Assembly (NCBI RefSeq): GCF_000384655.1
Contig: NZ_ARQI01000130.1
Span: 1-64,000, forward strand
DNA from: Brachyspira innocens ATCC 29796
GTDB taxonomy: Bacteria > Spirochaetota > Brachyspiria > Brachyspirales > Brachyspiraceae
Direction: 5' to 3'
Length of the DNA: 64,000 nucleotides
The position numbers and the translations under genes are program-made. Of the stretch, positions 43,473-50,614 are shown piece after piece. Every line of letters begins with the position of its first letter. Within the stretch, counting starts at the first letter, position 1. The notes under the pieces are model-generated. The model was not told the origin of the DNA, ran no database searches, and saw only the letters and a program-made list of their open reading frames with translations.

Positions 43473-44141
43473 ATGTTAAAATTATCAAAAATTGTTCTAA
43501 TAAGCAGTTTATTAGTATTAGTTCAGCAAATCTCTTATGCCAAAATTGGCGGATTTGAATTGATAGTTAATGTCCCTATAGGTGCTGGTATTACTTTAGT
43601 GAATAAAAATGTATCAGTTGCTGGTAATCCTAAATTAGGCGGAAATTTTCAAATAGGGGTAGAGGCTGATATAGGGTATATGTTCCAAATAATGGATAAT
43701 ATGGGAGTAAGTCTTCTTGGTTCTCTTGGATATGATTTTACTGGTTTTAGTTATTCAAAAAATAATAACACTGAAAGCTATAAAAATACGGTTCATGATA
43801 TTTATATAGGTTTTTATCCTAAATTCAATATAGCTGGATTTTCTATTGGTATCAATACTGGAGTGAAATTTGATGTGAGTTCAAAATTACACTATGAAAC
43901 TTCATCCGCTTCTGAAAATATTAATAATAAAGTTAAGCCTAGAACATATATAAGAGGCACTTTTGATTATTCCATATTTTTCAAAGATAATATGGCGATT
44001 AATGTAGGACTTTATATAGGCTATGACTGGGGATTTGCATGGTCAGATACATATGCCAATGCTGATGTTGTGAAGAACGAAACATTTGGAAACTTAGATG
44101 TTGGTGTTCAGGTAGGATACAGATTCGGACCTAAATTTTAA
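43473..44141 (+). CDS. Small outer-membrane beta-barrel protein
   Basis: A 222-residue protein with a signal peptide (about 1-24, ending near QQISYA) and an eight-strand-sized barrel. The first strand GGFELIVNVPIGAGITLV, repeated Gly/aromatic strands (VGLYIGYDWGFAW, LDVGVQVGYRFGPKF) and the terminal Phe are typical. It resembles, in start and style, the protein encoded at 63791 (FNAGIGLYIPLGASIS). AGGAG precedes the ATG. It is the last gene of the four-gene cluster and ends at a strong terminator. No function is known. Confidence 0.75.
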   Translation: MLKLSKIVLISSLLVLVQQISYAKIGGFELIVNVPIGAGITLVNKNVSVAGNPKLGGNFQIGVEADIGYMFQIMDNMGVSLLGSLGYDFTGFSYSKNNNTESYKNTVHDIYIGFYPKFNIAGFSIGINTGVKFDVSSKLHYETSSASENINNKVKPRTYIRGTFDYSIFFKDNMAINVGLYIGYDWGFAWSDTYANADVVKNETFGNLDVGVQVGYRFGPKF

Positions 44142-44181
44142 TTAAGATATCTTCAATAATCATATTTCTGTTTTTTATAAA

Positions 44182-44220
44182 GGGCATACTATTAAAAATA
44201 GCATGCCCAACTTATTTTAT
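44182..44220. terminator. Bidirectional terminator after the envelope cluster
   Basis: GGGCATACTATT (44182-44193) pairs with AATAGCATGCCC (44197-44208) with one mismatch and a 3-nt loop. T-rich sequence follows on both sides, between converging genes. Confidence 0.8.
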
Positions 44221-44239
44221 ATAATATAAAATAAATATA

Positions 44240-45139
44240 TTATTTTTTTATTATCTCCATACTCCAATCGGGGCCGCTTTCAACTTTATATTTATCAGAG
44301 AAATTTCCCATATTAACAGCAACAGAGAAATTAAGTTCTGAATTGAAATATGACATGTTATCGCCTTCAGCTACATCTCCGAAAGTATTAACAAGTTTAA
44401 CATCGCCATTCCAAATTAAAGTATTTTTATTGTATATAGAAACATTTAGAATATCTCCAACCTGTACTCCATTGTCTAGCATTAATTGACGAGAAAGTGA
44501 AGACCATACATTTCCATACTGTACATCAAGTATAGGAATGTTGGCAAAGAATTTACCTTCTTCATATCTTGGTTTTTGATAATCTATTTTTGTTATATTA
44601 GTTCCTAATGATTTACCAACTTGTTCAAAAGTTATTTGTTTTGAAGCTAGTCTTGCTCCAGTATATACATAAACATCTCTGCCATGAAAAGTATATGATT
44701 CCTGAGAGTTGGTAAGTCTGTTTACTGCTTCATCAATCTCTCTTACTTCTTCTATACCTAAAGTTTCAGAGACAAAAGTTAAAGAGCCATTATCTGGAGT
44801 TACAAAATAATAGTTGTTAGTAGTTTTCATAACAACCGATTTTCTTTCAGTACCAACTCCGGGGTCTACAACATTAACAAATACAGTTCCTTCAGGCCAA
44901 TATCTTGCAGTTTGGTCTAATCTCAAAGCAGCTTCCCATATATTAAATGCAGGTATTTCATGAGTAAGGTCATAAACTTTTAAATCTTTATCTACTGTTA
45001 AAGCTACTCCGTACATACTTGCAACAGCATTATCCTTTCTTCCAAAATCTGTTTGAAGTGCAAGCGGAGATTTATCAATTTGTTTTTGGCATGATATAAG
45101 CATAACAAATAATGATATTATTAATATATATTTTTTCAT
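44240..45139 (-). CDS. SAM hydroxide adenosyltransferase (DUF62) with lipoprotein signal
   Basis: A 299-residue member of the SAM hydroxide adenosyltransferase (DUF62, fluorinase-like) family, which splits S-adenosylmethionine into adenosine and methionine. The family motifs are clear: LQTDFGRKDNAVASM at the start, VNVVDPGVGTERKSVV, VTPDNGSLTF and FHGRDVYVYTGARLA. The odd feature is an N-terminal signal with lipobox LISC and C17 directly before the catalytic domain, which would place the enzyme in the periplasm, where SAM is not expected. Family members are normally cytoplasmic. It is a single gene, convergent with the envelope cluster. Confidence 0.85.
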   Translation of the reverse strand: MKKYILIISLFVMLISCQKQIDKSPLALQTDFGRKDNAVASMYGVALTVDKDLKVYDLTHEIPAFNIWEAALRLDQTARYWPEGTVFVNVVDPGVGTERKSVVMKTTNNYYFVTPDNGSLTFVSETLGIEEVREIDEAVNRLTNSQESYTFHGRDVYVYTGARLASKQITFEQVGKSLGTNITKIDYQKPRYEEGKFFANIPILDVQYGNVWSSLSRQLMLDNGVQVGDILNVSIYNKNTLIWNGDVKLVNTFGDVAEGDNMSYFNSELNFSVAVNMGNFSDKYKVESGPDWSMEIIKK

Positions 45140-45163
45140 TTTGTATCCTTTTTTATTTTGTTA

Positions 45164-45199
45164 AAAAATTAAGGGCATAAGAATAAACTCATACCCTTG
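45164..45199 (-). terminator. Terminator after the 30-residue basic gene
   Basis: AAGGGCATAAG (45171-45181) and CTCATACCCTT (45189-45199) pair with two mismatches; on the minus strand the stem runs into AATTTTTT. Confidence 0.6.
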
Positions 45200-45216
45200 A
45201 AGTTTCTTTTTAATAA

Positions 45217-45309
45217 TTATTTAGTTTTAGCATTTAGAGCGTCTTTTTGTCTTTTTATTCTTCTTAAAGCTCTTTTGCGTTTAACTACTTTTCTATGCTG
45301 TTTTCCCAC
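45217..45309 (-). CDS. Small basic protein of 30 residues
   Basis: A short frame with a strong AAGGAG 5 nt before a GTG start at 45309, ending in TAA at 45217. It encodes 30 residues with 14 Lys/Arg: the start (M)GKQHRKVVKRKRALRR and end LNAKTK. The density of basic residues suggests RNA binding, as in tiny ribosomal proteins such as bTHX or the AURKAIP1/COX24-type group, but no family was recognised. It has its own terminator and lies between the SAM hydrolase and fba genes, in the fba direction, 52 bp after fba. It is below the size limit of most gene finders. Confidence 0.7.
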   Translation of the reverse strand: MGKQHRKVVKRKRALRRIKRQKDALNAKTK

Positions 45310-45361
45310 GTTATCTCCTTTAATTTAAATTTTTATTGTATTTATATTTTATTTATTAAAA

Positions 45362-46324
45362 TTATATTTTTCCATTAGAACCTAATACATTATTAATTTT
45401 ATGCATGTATAGTTTTTTCATTTCATCACGAGCAGGTCCTAAATATTTTCTAGGATCGAATTCTTTAGGATTGTCATGGAATACTTTTCTAATAGCTGCA
45501 GTCATAGCAAGTCTTGAATCGCTATCGATATTGATTTTACAAACGGCACTTTTTGAAGCTTCTCTTAATTGTTCTTCTGGAATACCTATAGCATCATCTA
45601 ATTTACCGCCGTATTCATTAATCATTTTTACATATTCTTGAGGTACACTTGAAGAACCATGTAAAACGATAGGGAATCCAGGAATTTTTTTCTCAATTTC
45701 TTTAAGAATATCTAATCTTATTTCTGGATTTTGACCTGGTTTGAATTTATAAGCACCATGACTAGTACCTATAGAAATAGCAAGAGAGTCAACGCCTGTT
45801 TTTTTAACGAAATCTTCTACTTCTTCAGGCTGAGTGTAAGTGTGATGTTCAGCAGAAACATCGTCTTCAACACCAGCAAGTACTCCCAATTCACCTTCTA
45901 CAGTAACATCATATTTATGAGCATATTCAACAACACTTCTAGTAAGTTCTACGTTTTTGTTGTAATCATAATGGCTTCCGTCTATCATAACAGAAGAGAA
46001 ACCATATTCAATACAGCTTTTGCAAAGTTCTAAACTGTCGCCATGGTCAAGGTGTAAAACTATAGGAACATTAACACCTAATTCTTTAGCATATTCAACA
46101 GCACCCTGAGCCATATATCTTAATAATGTTTGATTGGCATATTTTCTTGCTCCTGAAGATACTTGAATAATAACAGGGCTTTTAGTTTCTACACAAGCCT
46201 GAACTATAGCCTGAAGTTGTTCCATATTATTAAAGTTAAATGCAGGTATTGCATAACCGCCGCTTATAGCTTTTTTAAAAAGGTCTCTGCTATTAACAAG
46301 ACCTAAATCTGAGAATTTAACCAT
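45362..46324 (-). CDS. fba: Class II fructose-bisphosphate aldolase
   Basis: A 320-residue zinc-dependent aldolase that splits fructose 1,6-bisphosphate in glycolysis. The zinc ligands are seen in IVLHLDHGD, EGELG and in VLHGSSSVPQE; the phosphate-binding IGTSHGAYKF and NIDSDSRLAMT are intact. Length and motifs fit the class IIB-like group. AAGGAG precedes the ATG. The small basic gene follows on the same strand, perhaps on the same transcript. Confidence 0.95.
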   Translation of the reverse strand: MVKFSDLGLVNSRDLFKKAISGGYAIPAFNFNNMEQLQAIVQACVETKSPVIIQVSSGARKYANQTLLRYMAQGAVEYAKELGVNVPIVLHLDHGDSLELCKSCIEYGFSSVMIDGSHYDYNKNVELTRSVVEYAHKYDVTVEGELGVLAGVEDDVSAEHHTYTQPEEVEDFVKKTGVDSLAISIGTSHGAYKFKPGQNPEIRLDILKEIEKKIPGFPIVLHGSSSVPQEYVKMINEYGGKLDDAIGIPEEQLREASKSAVCKINIDSDSRLAMTAAIRKVFHDNPKEFDPRKYLGPARDEMKKLYMHKINNVLGSNGKI

Positions 46325-46551
46325 ATTCTTCTCCTTAATTCTTTTTAAAAATTATAAAAAATACTTATTAATAATATAGTAAAAATAATATTTTTTCAAT
46401 AAAAATACTTATTTTTTATATGATTAGAATTCAAAAAAAATATTTAAAAATTAAAAATAAAATAACAGCCTACAAATTATACATGAAATAAAACTATATT
46501 ATTAATTATAATTATTTTTCTATAATTTTAATAATTGCCTTATATGATTTG

Positions 46552-46580
46552 TTGACTATTGTTTTTATATATGTTATAAT
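46552..46580 (+). promoter_or_regulatory. Promoter of thrS-infC-rpmI-rplT
   Basis: TTGACT (46552-46557), a 17-bp spacer and TATAAT (46575-46580), the latter in the extended form TGTTATAAT. Transcription would start near 46587, leaving a leader of about 60 nt. Confidence 0.8.
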
Positions 46581-46588
46581 ACTTCAAA

Positions 46589-46621
46589 ATATTTGCATAA
46601 GTTTTTATTATATGCAAATAT
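46589..46621 (+). promoter_or_regulatory. Hairpin at the 5' end of the thrS leader
   Basis: ATATTTGCATA (46589-46599) is perfectly complementary to TATGCAAATAT (46611-46621) with an 11-nt loop. It begins at the predicted transcription start and ends 14 nt before the Shine-Dalgarno. It may be an operator, a 5' stabilising hairpin or a translational control element. Confidence 0.55.
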
Positions 46622-46646
46622 AAGTATCAATTCAAGAGGTGTTATA

Positions 46647-48578
46647 ATGTCAAAAATTAATTATTTGGGACAGTCCTATGATTTGTCCAATGGAGAGTCC
46701 TTACTAGACTTCCTTAAACAAAATGCCAAAAAAGATTCCAAAGATGCAATAGCAGCTAAATTTAATGGAAAAGAAGTTGACCTTACATATACGCCTGAAA
46801 CAGATGGCGATTTAGAATTGATACTTACAACCACCGATGAAGGGCTTGAAATATTAAGACACTCTACAAGCCATTTAATGGCTCAGGCTGTTAGAAGACT
46901 TTATCCTAATACTCAGGTTACTATAGGGCCTGCTATTAAAGATGGGTTTTATTATGACTTTGATGCAGAAAAACCTTTTACAGAAGAGGATCTTCCAAAA
47001 ATAGAAGATGAAATGAAAAAAATTATCAAAGAAAATATACCTGTAGTAAGAAAAGTAATGAATAAAAATGAAGCTATAGAGTATTTTAAAAAAGCTAATG
47101 AGCCTTATAAAGTTGAGATTATAGAAGGCATAGATGCTGATACAGTATCTTTTTATGAACAGGGCGATTTTATAGATCTTTGCCGCGGTCCTCATGTTCC
47201 TTCTACAGGATATATAAAATCATACAAACTTATGTCTGTAGCTGGTAGTTATTGGAGAGGGGATTCTAATAACAAAATGCTTTCACGTATATATGGAACA
47301 GCATTTGAAAGCAAAGATGCTTTAGACAAATATCTTAAAAAACTCAAAGAAGCTAAAGAAAGAGATCATAGAAAATTAGGTAAAGAACTTAATTTATTTA
47401 GTTTTCATGAGGAAGGACCTGGTTTTCCTTTCTGGCATCCTAGAGGAATGATTATCTATAAAGCAGTAGAATCTTATATAAGAAATGAAAATGATAAACG
47501 TGGATATGTTGAAATAAAAACTCCAGCTATACTTAATGAAGAATTATGGCATAGAAGTGGACACTGGGATAATTATAAAGAAAATATGTATTTTACAGAA
47601 ATTGATGAAACTAAATACGCTGTAAAACCTATGAACTGTCCGGGCGGTTTGATTGTTTATAATTCTAATATACACAGCTATAGAGATTTGCCTTTAAGAG
47701 TTGCTGAATTAGGTTTTGTTCACAGACATGAGCTTTCTGGAGCTTTGCATGGGCTTTTCAGAGTTAGAGCTTTTACTCAAGATGATGCCCATATATTCTG
47801 TACAGAAGAGCAGTTGGGTGATGAAATTATTAATACTATAGAATATTATTTATCTGTATATAAAGATTTTGGTTTCGAGAACTTTGAAATATTTGTTTCT
47901 ACAAGACCAGCCAAATCAATCGGAAGCGATGAGATTTGGGAGCTTGCTACTAAATCATTAATTAATGCTTTAGATAAATTAGGTATAAACTATAAAATTA
48001 ATGAAGGAGACGGAGCTTTTTATGGTCCTAAAATAGATTTTAATATTAAAGATGTTCTTGACAGAAACTGGCAATGCGGTACTTTACAAGTTGACTTCTC
48101 GCTTCCTATGAGATTTGAAATAAGCTATGAAGGTAAAGACGGAAGAAAACATACTCCAGTAATGCTTCACAGAGCTATACTTGGTTCAATGGAGCGTTTT
48201 ATAGGTATATTGGTTGAGCATTATAATGGTAAGTTCCCGTTATGGCTTTCTCCTTTACAAGTAGCTGTTGTTAATGTGCTTGATGAAAAATCTCAGATTG
48301 ACAGAGTTAATGAAGTGGCTAAGGCATTAAAAGATGCAGGATTCAGAGTTGAAATAGATGAAGGAAATGAAAATTTAGGTACTAAGATTAAAAAATACCG
48401 CTTGCAAAGAACTCCGTATACGGTTATAATAGGAGCCGAAGAAGTTTCTAATGGTAAATTATCTATTAGAACACGTTCTTCACAAGAAATTAAAGATATG
48501 GATTTAAATGAGTTTATAGAGAAACTCAAAAAAGAATCTAAGGAGAGAATGAATGATTCTATATTTACTACTAAATGA
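46647..48578 (+). CDS. thrS: Threonyl-tRNA synthetase
   Basis: A 643-residue class II synthetase of full length. The N-terminal TGS domain (about 1-62) is followed by the editing domain with HSTSHLMAQAVRRL and the zinc/His motif DLCRGPHVPSTG, the catalytic core with MNCPGGLIVY, RHELSGALHGLFRVR and the C-terminal anticodon domain. An open frame extends to a TTG at 46593, but that lies at the mRNA 5' end within the hairpin; the ATG at 46647 has AGAGGTG about 6 nt upstream. Its stop codon overlaps the infC Shine-Dalgarno. Confidence 0.96.
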   Translation: MSKINYLGQSYDLSNGESLLDFLKQNAKKDSKDAIAAKFNGKEVDLTYTPETDGDLELILTTTDEGLEILRHSTSHLMAQAVRRLYPNTQVTIGPAIKDGFYYDFDAEKPFTEEDLPKIEDEMKKIIKENIPVVRKVMNKNEAIEYFKKANEPYKVEIIEGIDADTVSFYEQGDFIDLCRGPHVPSTGYIKSYKLMSVAGSYWRGDSNNKMLSRIYGTAFESKDALDKYLKKLKEAKERDHRKLGKELNLFSFHEEGPGFPFWHPRGMIIYKAVESYIRNENDKRGYVEIKTPAILNEELWHRSGHWDNYKENMYFTEIDETKYAVKPMNCPGGLIVYNSNIHSYRDLPLRVAELGFVHRHELSGALHGLFRVRAFTQDDAHIFCTEEQLGDEIINTIEYYLSVYKDFGFENFEIFVSTRPAKSIGSDEIWELATKSLINALDKLGINYKINEGDGAFYGPKIDFNIKDVLDRNWQCGTLQVDFSLPMRFEISYEGKDGRKHTPVMLHRAILGSMERFIGILVEHYNGKFPLWLSPLQVAVVNVLDEKSQIDRVNEVAKALKDAGFRVEIDEGNENLGTKIKKYRLQRTPYTVIIGAEEVSNGKLSIRTRSSQEIKDMDLNEFIEKLKKESKERMNDSIFTTK

Positions 48579-48590
48579 GGTAGATAAATA

Positions 48591-49169
48591 ATGGCAACAG
48601 TAAAAAAAGAAGGAGAGAGAATTAATCAATTTATTACTGCCCCAGAAGTTAGAGTTGTGCGTGATGAGGGAGTAAGTCCTGGTGTAATGAGTATTAAAGA
48701 TGCTCTTGCATTGGCTAAAGAGGAAGGTTCGGATTTGGTTGAAATTGTACCTACAGCAGATCCTCCTGTTTGTAAGATTATCAATTACGGTAAGTATAAA
48801 TTTGATATTCAAAAGAAAAGTAAAGAAGCTAAGAAGAAACAGAAATCAGTACAGCTTAAAGAAATCAAGATGCGACCTCAGATAAGCATACATGATTATA
48901 ACTTTAAAATGAAGCATATTCGTGAATTCTTAGAGGAAGGTAATAAGGTAAAAATTACTATAATGTTTAGAGGTAGGGAAATGGCTCATACTGAATTCGG
49001 CTATGACCTTATCAATAAAATTATACAGGATTTGGAAAATGAGGCTGCTACAGAAAAACCTGCTAAATTAGAAGGTAAAAATCTATCAGCAGTGCTTAAT
49101 CCAGTAAAAATGAAAAAAACTTCTTCTGATTCGGAAAAAAATGAAGTTTCTGAAAATAAGGAAGAATAA
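48591..49169 (+). CDS. infC: Translation initiation factor IF-3
   Basis: A 192-residue IF-3. The N-terminal domain shows INQFITAPEVRVV and GVMSIKDALALAKEEGSDLVEI; the linker is Lys-rich; the C-terminal domain has LKEIKMRPQISIHDYNFK and GNKVKITIMFRGREMAH. It has a short acidic tail. Unlike many infC genes, whose AUU or AUC start lets IF-3 limit its own synthesis, this one begins with ATG, with GAGGT upstream. It is the second gene of the thrS-infC-rpmI-rplT operon. Confidence 0.96.
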   Translation: MATVKKEGERINQFITAPEVRVVRDEGVSPGVMSIKDALALAKEEGSDLVEIVPTADPPVCKIINYGKYKFDIQKKSKEAKKKQKSVQLKEIKMRPQISIHDYNFKMKHIREFLEEGNKVKITIMFRGREMAHTEFGYDLINKIIQDLENEAATEKPAKLEGKNLSAVLNPVKMKKTSSDSEKNEVSENKEE

Positions 49170-49195
49170 TTATTTTATAATTAATAGCCCACTAG

Positions 49196-49220
49196 CTATG
49201 CGTACTTATCATACGTATAG
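49196..49220 (+). promoter_or_regulatory. Hairpin in the infC-rpmI gap, possible r-protein leader
   Basis: CTATGCGTA (49196-49204) pairs with TACGTATAG (49212-49220), 9 bp including one G-T pair and a 7-nt loop, without a T run. In E. coli the L20 translational operator lies around this junction, so an equivalent site is plausible but unproven. Confidence 0.4.
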
Positions 49221-49261
49221 ATTGAGCATACAGTAAATATAATTTTAAAGGATATTAGTTT

Positions 49262-49465
49262 ATGAAACAAAAATTAAAAACAAAAAGCGGTGCAAAAAAA
49301 CGTTTTAGATTCTCTAAAACAGGTAAAGTGAAATTTGCTCATGCATTTGGAAGCCACAAATTCTTAAGCAAAAGACCTGACACTAAAAGAAAGTATCGTA
49401 AAGCAAGAATAGCTGATGATACTAATATGTTAGAAATGCCAAGATTAATGCCTTACGGCAGATAA
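49262..49465 (+). CDS. rpmI: Large subunit ribosomal protein bL35
   Basis: A 67-residue bL35: KLKTKSGAKKRFRFSKTGKV, then KFLSKRPDTKRKYRKA and the C-terminal MLPYGR-like end (RLMPYGR). Very basic, normal length. It lies 92 bp after infC, a gap that holds a hairpin, and 15 bp before rplT. Confidence 0.97.
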   Translation: MKQKLKTKSGAKKRFRFSKTGKVKFAHAFGSHKFLSKRPDTKRKYRKARIADDTNMLEMPRLMPYGR

Positions 49466-49480
49466 TAAAAGGAGACCAGA

Positions 49481-49834
49481 ATGAGAGCAGTTAGCGGTGT
49501 AGTAAGAAAGAAAAAAGTTAAAAAAATATTAAAGATGGCTAAAGGTTACTATGGTTCTCATAGTAAACAGATGAAACAAGCTAAAGAAGCTGTAATAAGA
49601 GGTTTAAAATACGCTTATCGTGACAGAAGACAGAAAAAAAGAATGATGAGACGTTTATGGACTTTAAGAATCAATGCAGCTTGCAGACCTTTAGGTATAT
49701 CTTACAGCAAGTTTATTAATGGACTTAAAAAAGCTAATGTTATAATAGACAGAAAAGCTTTATCTAATTTGGCTATTGATGATTACAAAGCATTTGAAGC
49801 TGTAGTTGAAGTAGCTAAAAAAGCACTTGCTTAA
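49481..49834 (+). CDS. rplT: Large subunit ribosomal protein bL20
   Basis: A 117-residue bL20, normal length. The basic N-terminal extension [17 protein letters not shown] leads into [19 protein letters not shown], and the globular C-terminus contains [21 protein letters not shown]. In other bacteria bL20 represses its own operon. GGAG precedes the ATG, and a strong terminator follows. Confidence 0.97.
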   Translation: MRAVSGVVRKKKVKKILKMAKGYYGSHSKQMKQAKEAVIRGLKYAYRDRRQKKRMMRRLWTLRINAACRPLGISYSKFINGLKKANVIIDRKALSNLAIDDYKAFEAVVEVAKKALA

Positions 49835-49869
49835 AATAAATTAAAAAATATTTACTTATGTATAAACAG

Positions 49870-49907
49870 CCGTTAGTATTTATTAATTTAAATACTAACG
49901 GTTTTCT
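49870..49907 (+). terminator. Terminator after rplT
   Basis: A perfect 13-bp stem, CCGTTAGTATTTA (49870-49882) with its complement at 49889-49901 and a 6-nt loop, followed by TTTTCTATT. Confidence 0.9.
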
Positions 49908-49966
49908 ATTATCAAAAATTTATATAATTTTCTTGTTTTTTTATAAAAATATTAAAGTTAATTTCC

Positions 49967-50064
49967 AAGCGGCCGATAATATATTTAGTTGATTGGACTA
50001 CCCCCCAATAACTATATTTGTAATAAGCCGCTTTGTTCATCCCACAAAAGCGGTTTATTTTTTT
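49967..50064 (+). ncRNA. Candidate structured RNA with switch-like terminator
   Basis: Three short segments compete: AAGCGGC (49967-49973) is complementary to GCCGCTT (50027-50033), while CCGCTTT (50028-50034) is also complementary to AAAGCGG (50047-50053), which leads into TTTATTTTTTT. The first pairing encloses a hairpin TAGTTGATTGG/CCAATAACTA (49986-49996/50005-50014) with one bulged G and a C-rich loop. This is the antiterminator/terminator layout of riboswitches and attenuators. No known class was recognised and no plus-strand gene follows, so a free-standing small RNA is also possible. Promoter unclear. Confidence 0.45.
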
Positions 50065-50200
50065 AAATTTTATTGAATAAAAAATATACCTTTTGCAATT
50101 TTGTACATTTATATGGCTAATTATCATATAATAATTATAAAATAATATTTACAATTTTAATAATTGAGTCTTTGCCGCTTACTGTGTATACTTTAGAAAA

Positions 50201-50444
50201 TAGACTTGTTTCAAAACTAATTTTTTATAATTTTGTGGGGACTAGCCCCCACACCCCCACTTCTTTTGGACGATGTCCGCCCGTGGCGTGGCACAAAGAA
50301 GCAGGTACAGCCCGTAGTCGCGAAAGACTGCATGTTTATATACTAAAATTATAGTTTATACAACATGTAAAACATTGTATTTATAATTTTAAAATTAAAT
50401 AATTTTAGTAATTAATCTAGTAAAGTAGTTTTGAAACAAGTCTA
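50201..50444. mobile_element. MITE-like element B, 244 bp with perfect 19-bp inverted ends
   Basis: TAGACTTGTTTCAAAACTA at 50201-50219 is exactly complementary to the sequence at 50426-50444, and both ends close on TA, as expected for elements that insert at TA (IS630/Tc1-mariner-like). There is no transposase frame inside; the interior has a GC-rich block (GGGGACTAGCCCC, CACTTCTTTTG, TGTCCGCC) unlike the surrounding DNA. It would move only with a transposase supplied elsewhere. Part of the core is shared with element A1 at 10.6 kb and with A3 at 37.9 kb. Confidence 0.8.
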
Positions 50445-50487
50445 ATATAATTTCTTCACTTTATAGTAAGGCATTAGGAACATCTTA

Positions 50488-50612
50488 TATACCTAAACAA
50501 ATACAGTTTGTCAAAAAATTAATTTTTTAAATTTAGAAATTTGCAGGGCTAGTCCCAAAAAATATTAAAAATATAAAAATCAATTTTTGACAAACTTAAA
50601 AATTTTAGTATA
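50488..50612. repeat. Family A repeat, copy A2 (125 bp)
   Basis: The left arm TATACCTAAACAAATACAG... TTTGTCA and the right arm TTGACAAACTTAAAAATTTT... AGTATA are near-inverted repeats of one another and match copy A1. The interior is much shorter than in A1 and contains GCAGGGCTAGTCCC. It lies 43 bp after element B and runs to the 3' end of the RND gene. Confidence 0.7.
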
Positions 50613-50614
50613 AT
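50587..50614 (+). promoter_or_regulatory. Outward promoter in repeat A2, antisense to the RND gene
   Basis: TTGACA (50587-50592), a 16-bp spacer and TATAAT (50609-50614) are an exact consensus match. The promoter points into the 3' end of the minus-strand RND gene and could give an antisense RNA. Confidence 0.6.

Larger units (their letters stand above)
46325..46646. other. 322-bp gap between fba and thrS
   Basis: This divergent intergenic region is AT-rich. It contains the thrS promoter at 46552-46580 and a hairpin at 46589-46621. The fba promoter must lie near its left edge but was not identified with confidence. Nothing else was recognised. Confidence 0.5.

Noticed and set aside
46589-46646. 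T-box riboswitch upstream of thrS
   Set aside because: The leader is only about 60 nt, without a T-box sequence, specifier loop or terminator.
48504-48812. Minus-strand frame across the thrS-infC junction
   Set aside because: Antisense to two certain genes; no initiation signal.
49967-50064. tRNA or known riboswitch (preQ1, fluoride) reading of the structured region
   Set aside because: No anticodon or T-loop geometry, and the consensus bases of those riboswitch classes are missing.
49912-50127. Minus-strand 71-residue frame in the rplT-RND gap
   Set aside because: It lacks a Shine-Dalgarno and overlaps the structured RNA candidate; no recognisable domain.
50172-50354. 60-residue frame in the MITE-like element
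   Set aside because: It crosses the inverted-repeat end and has no transposase-like motif; non-coding filler is more likely.
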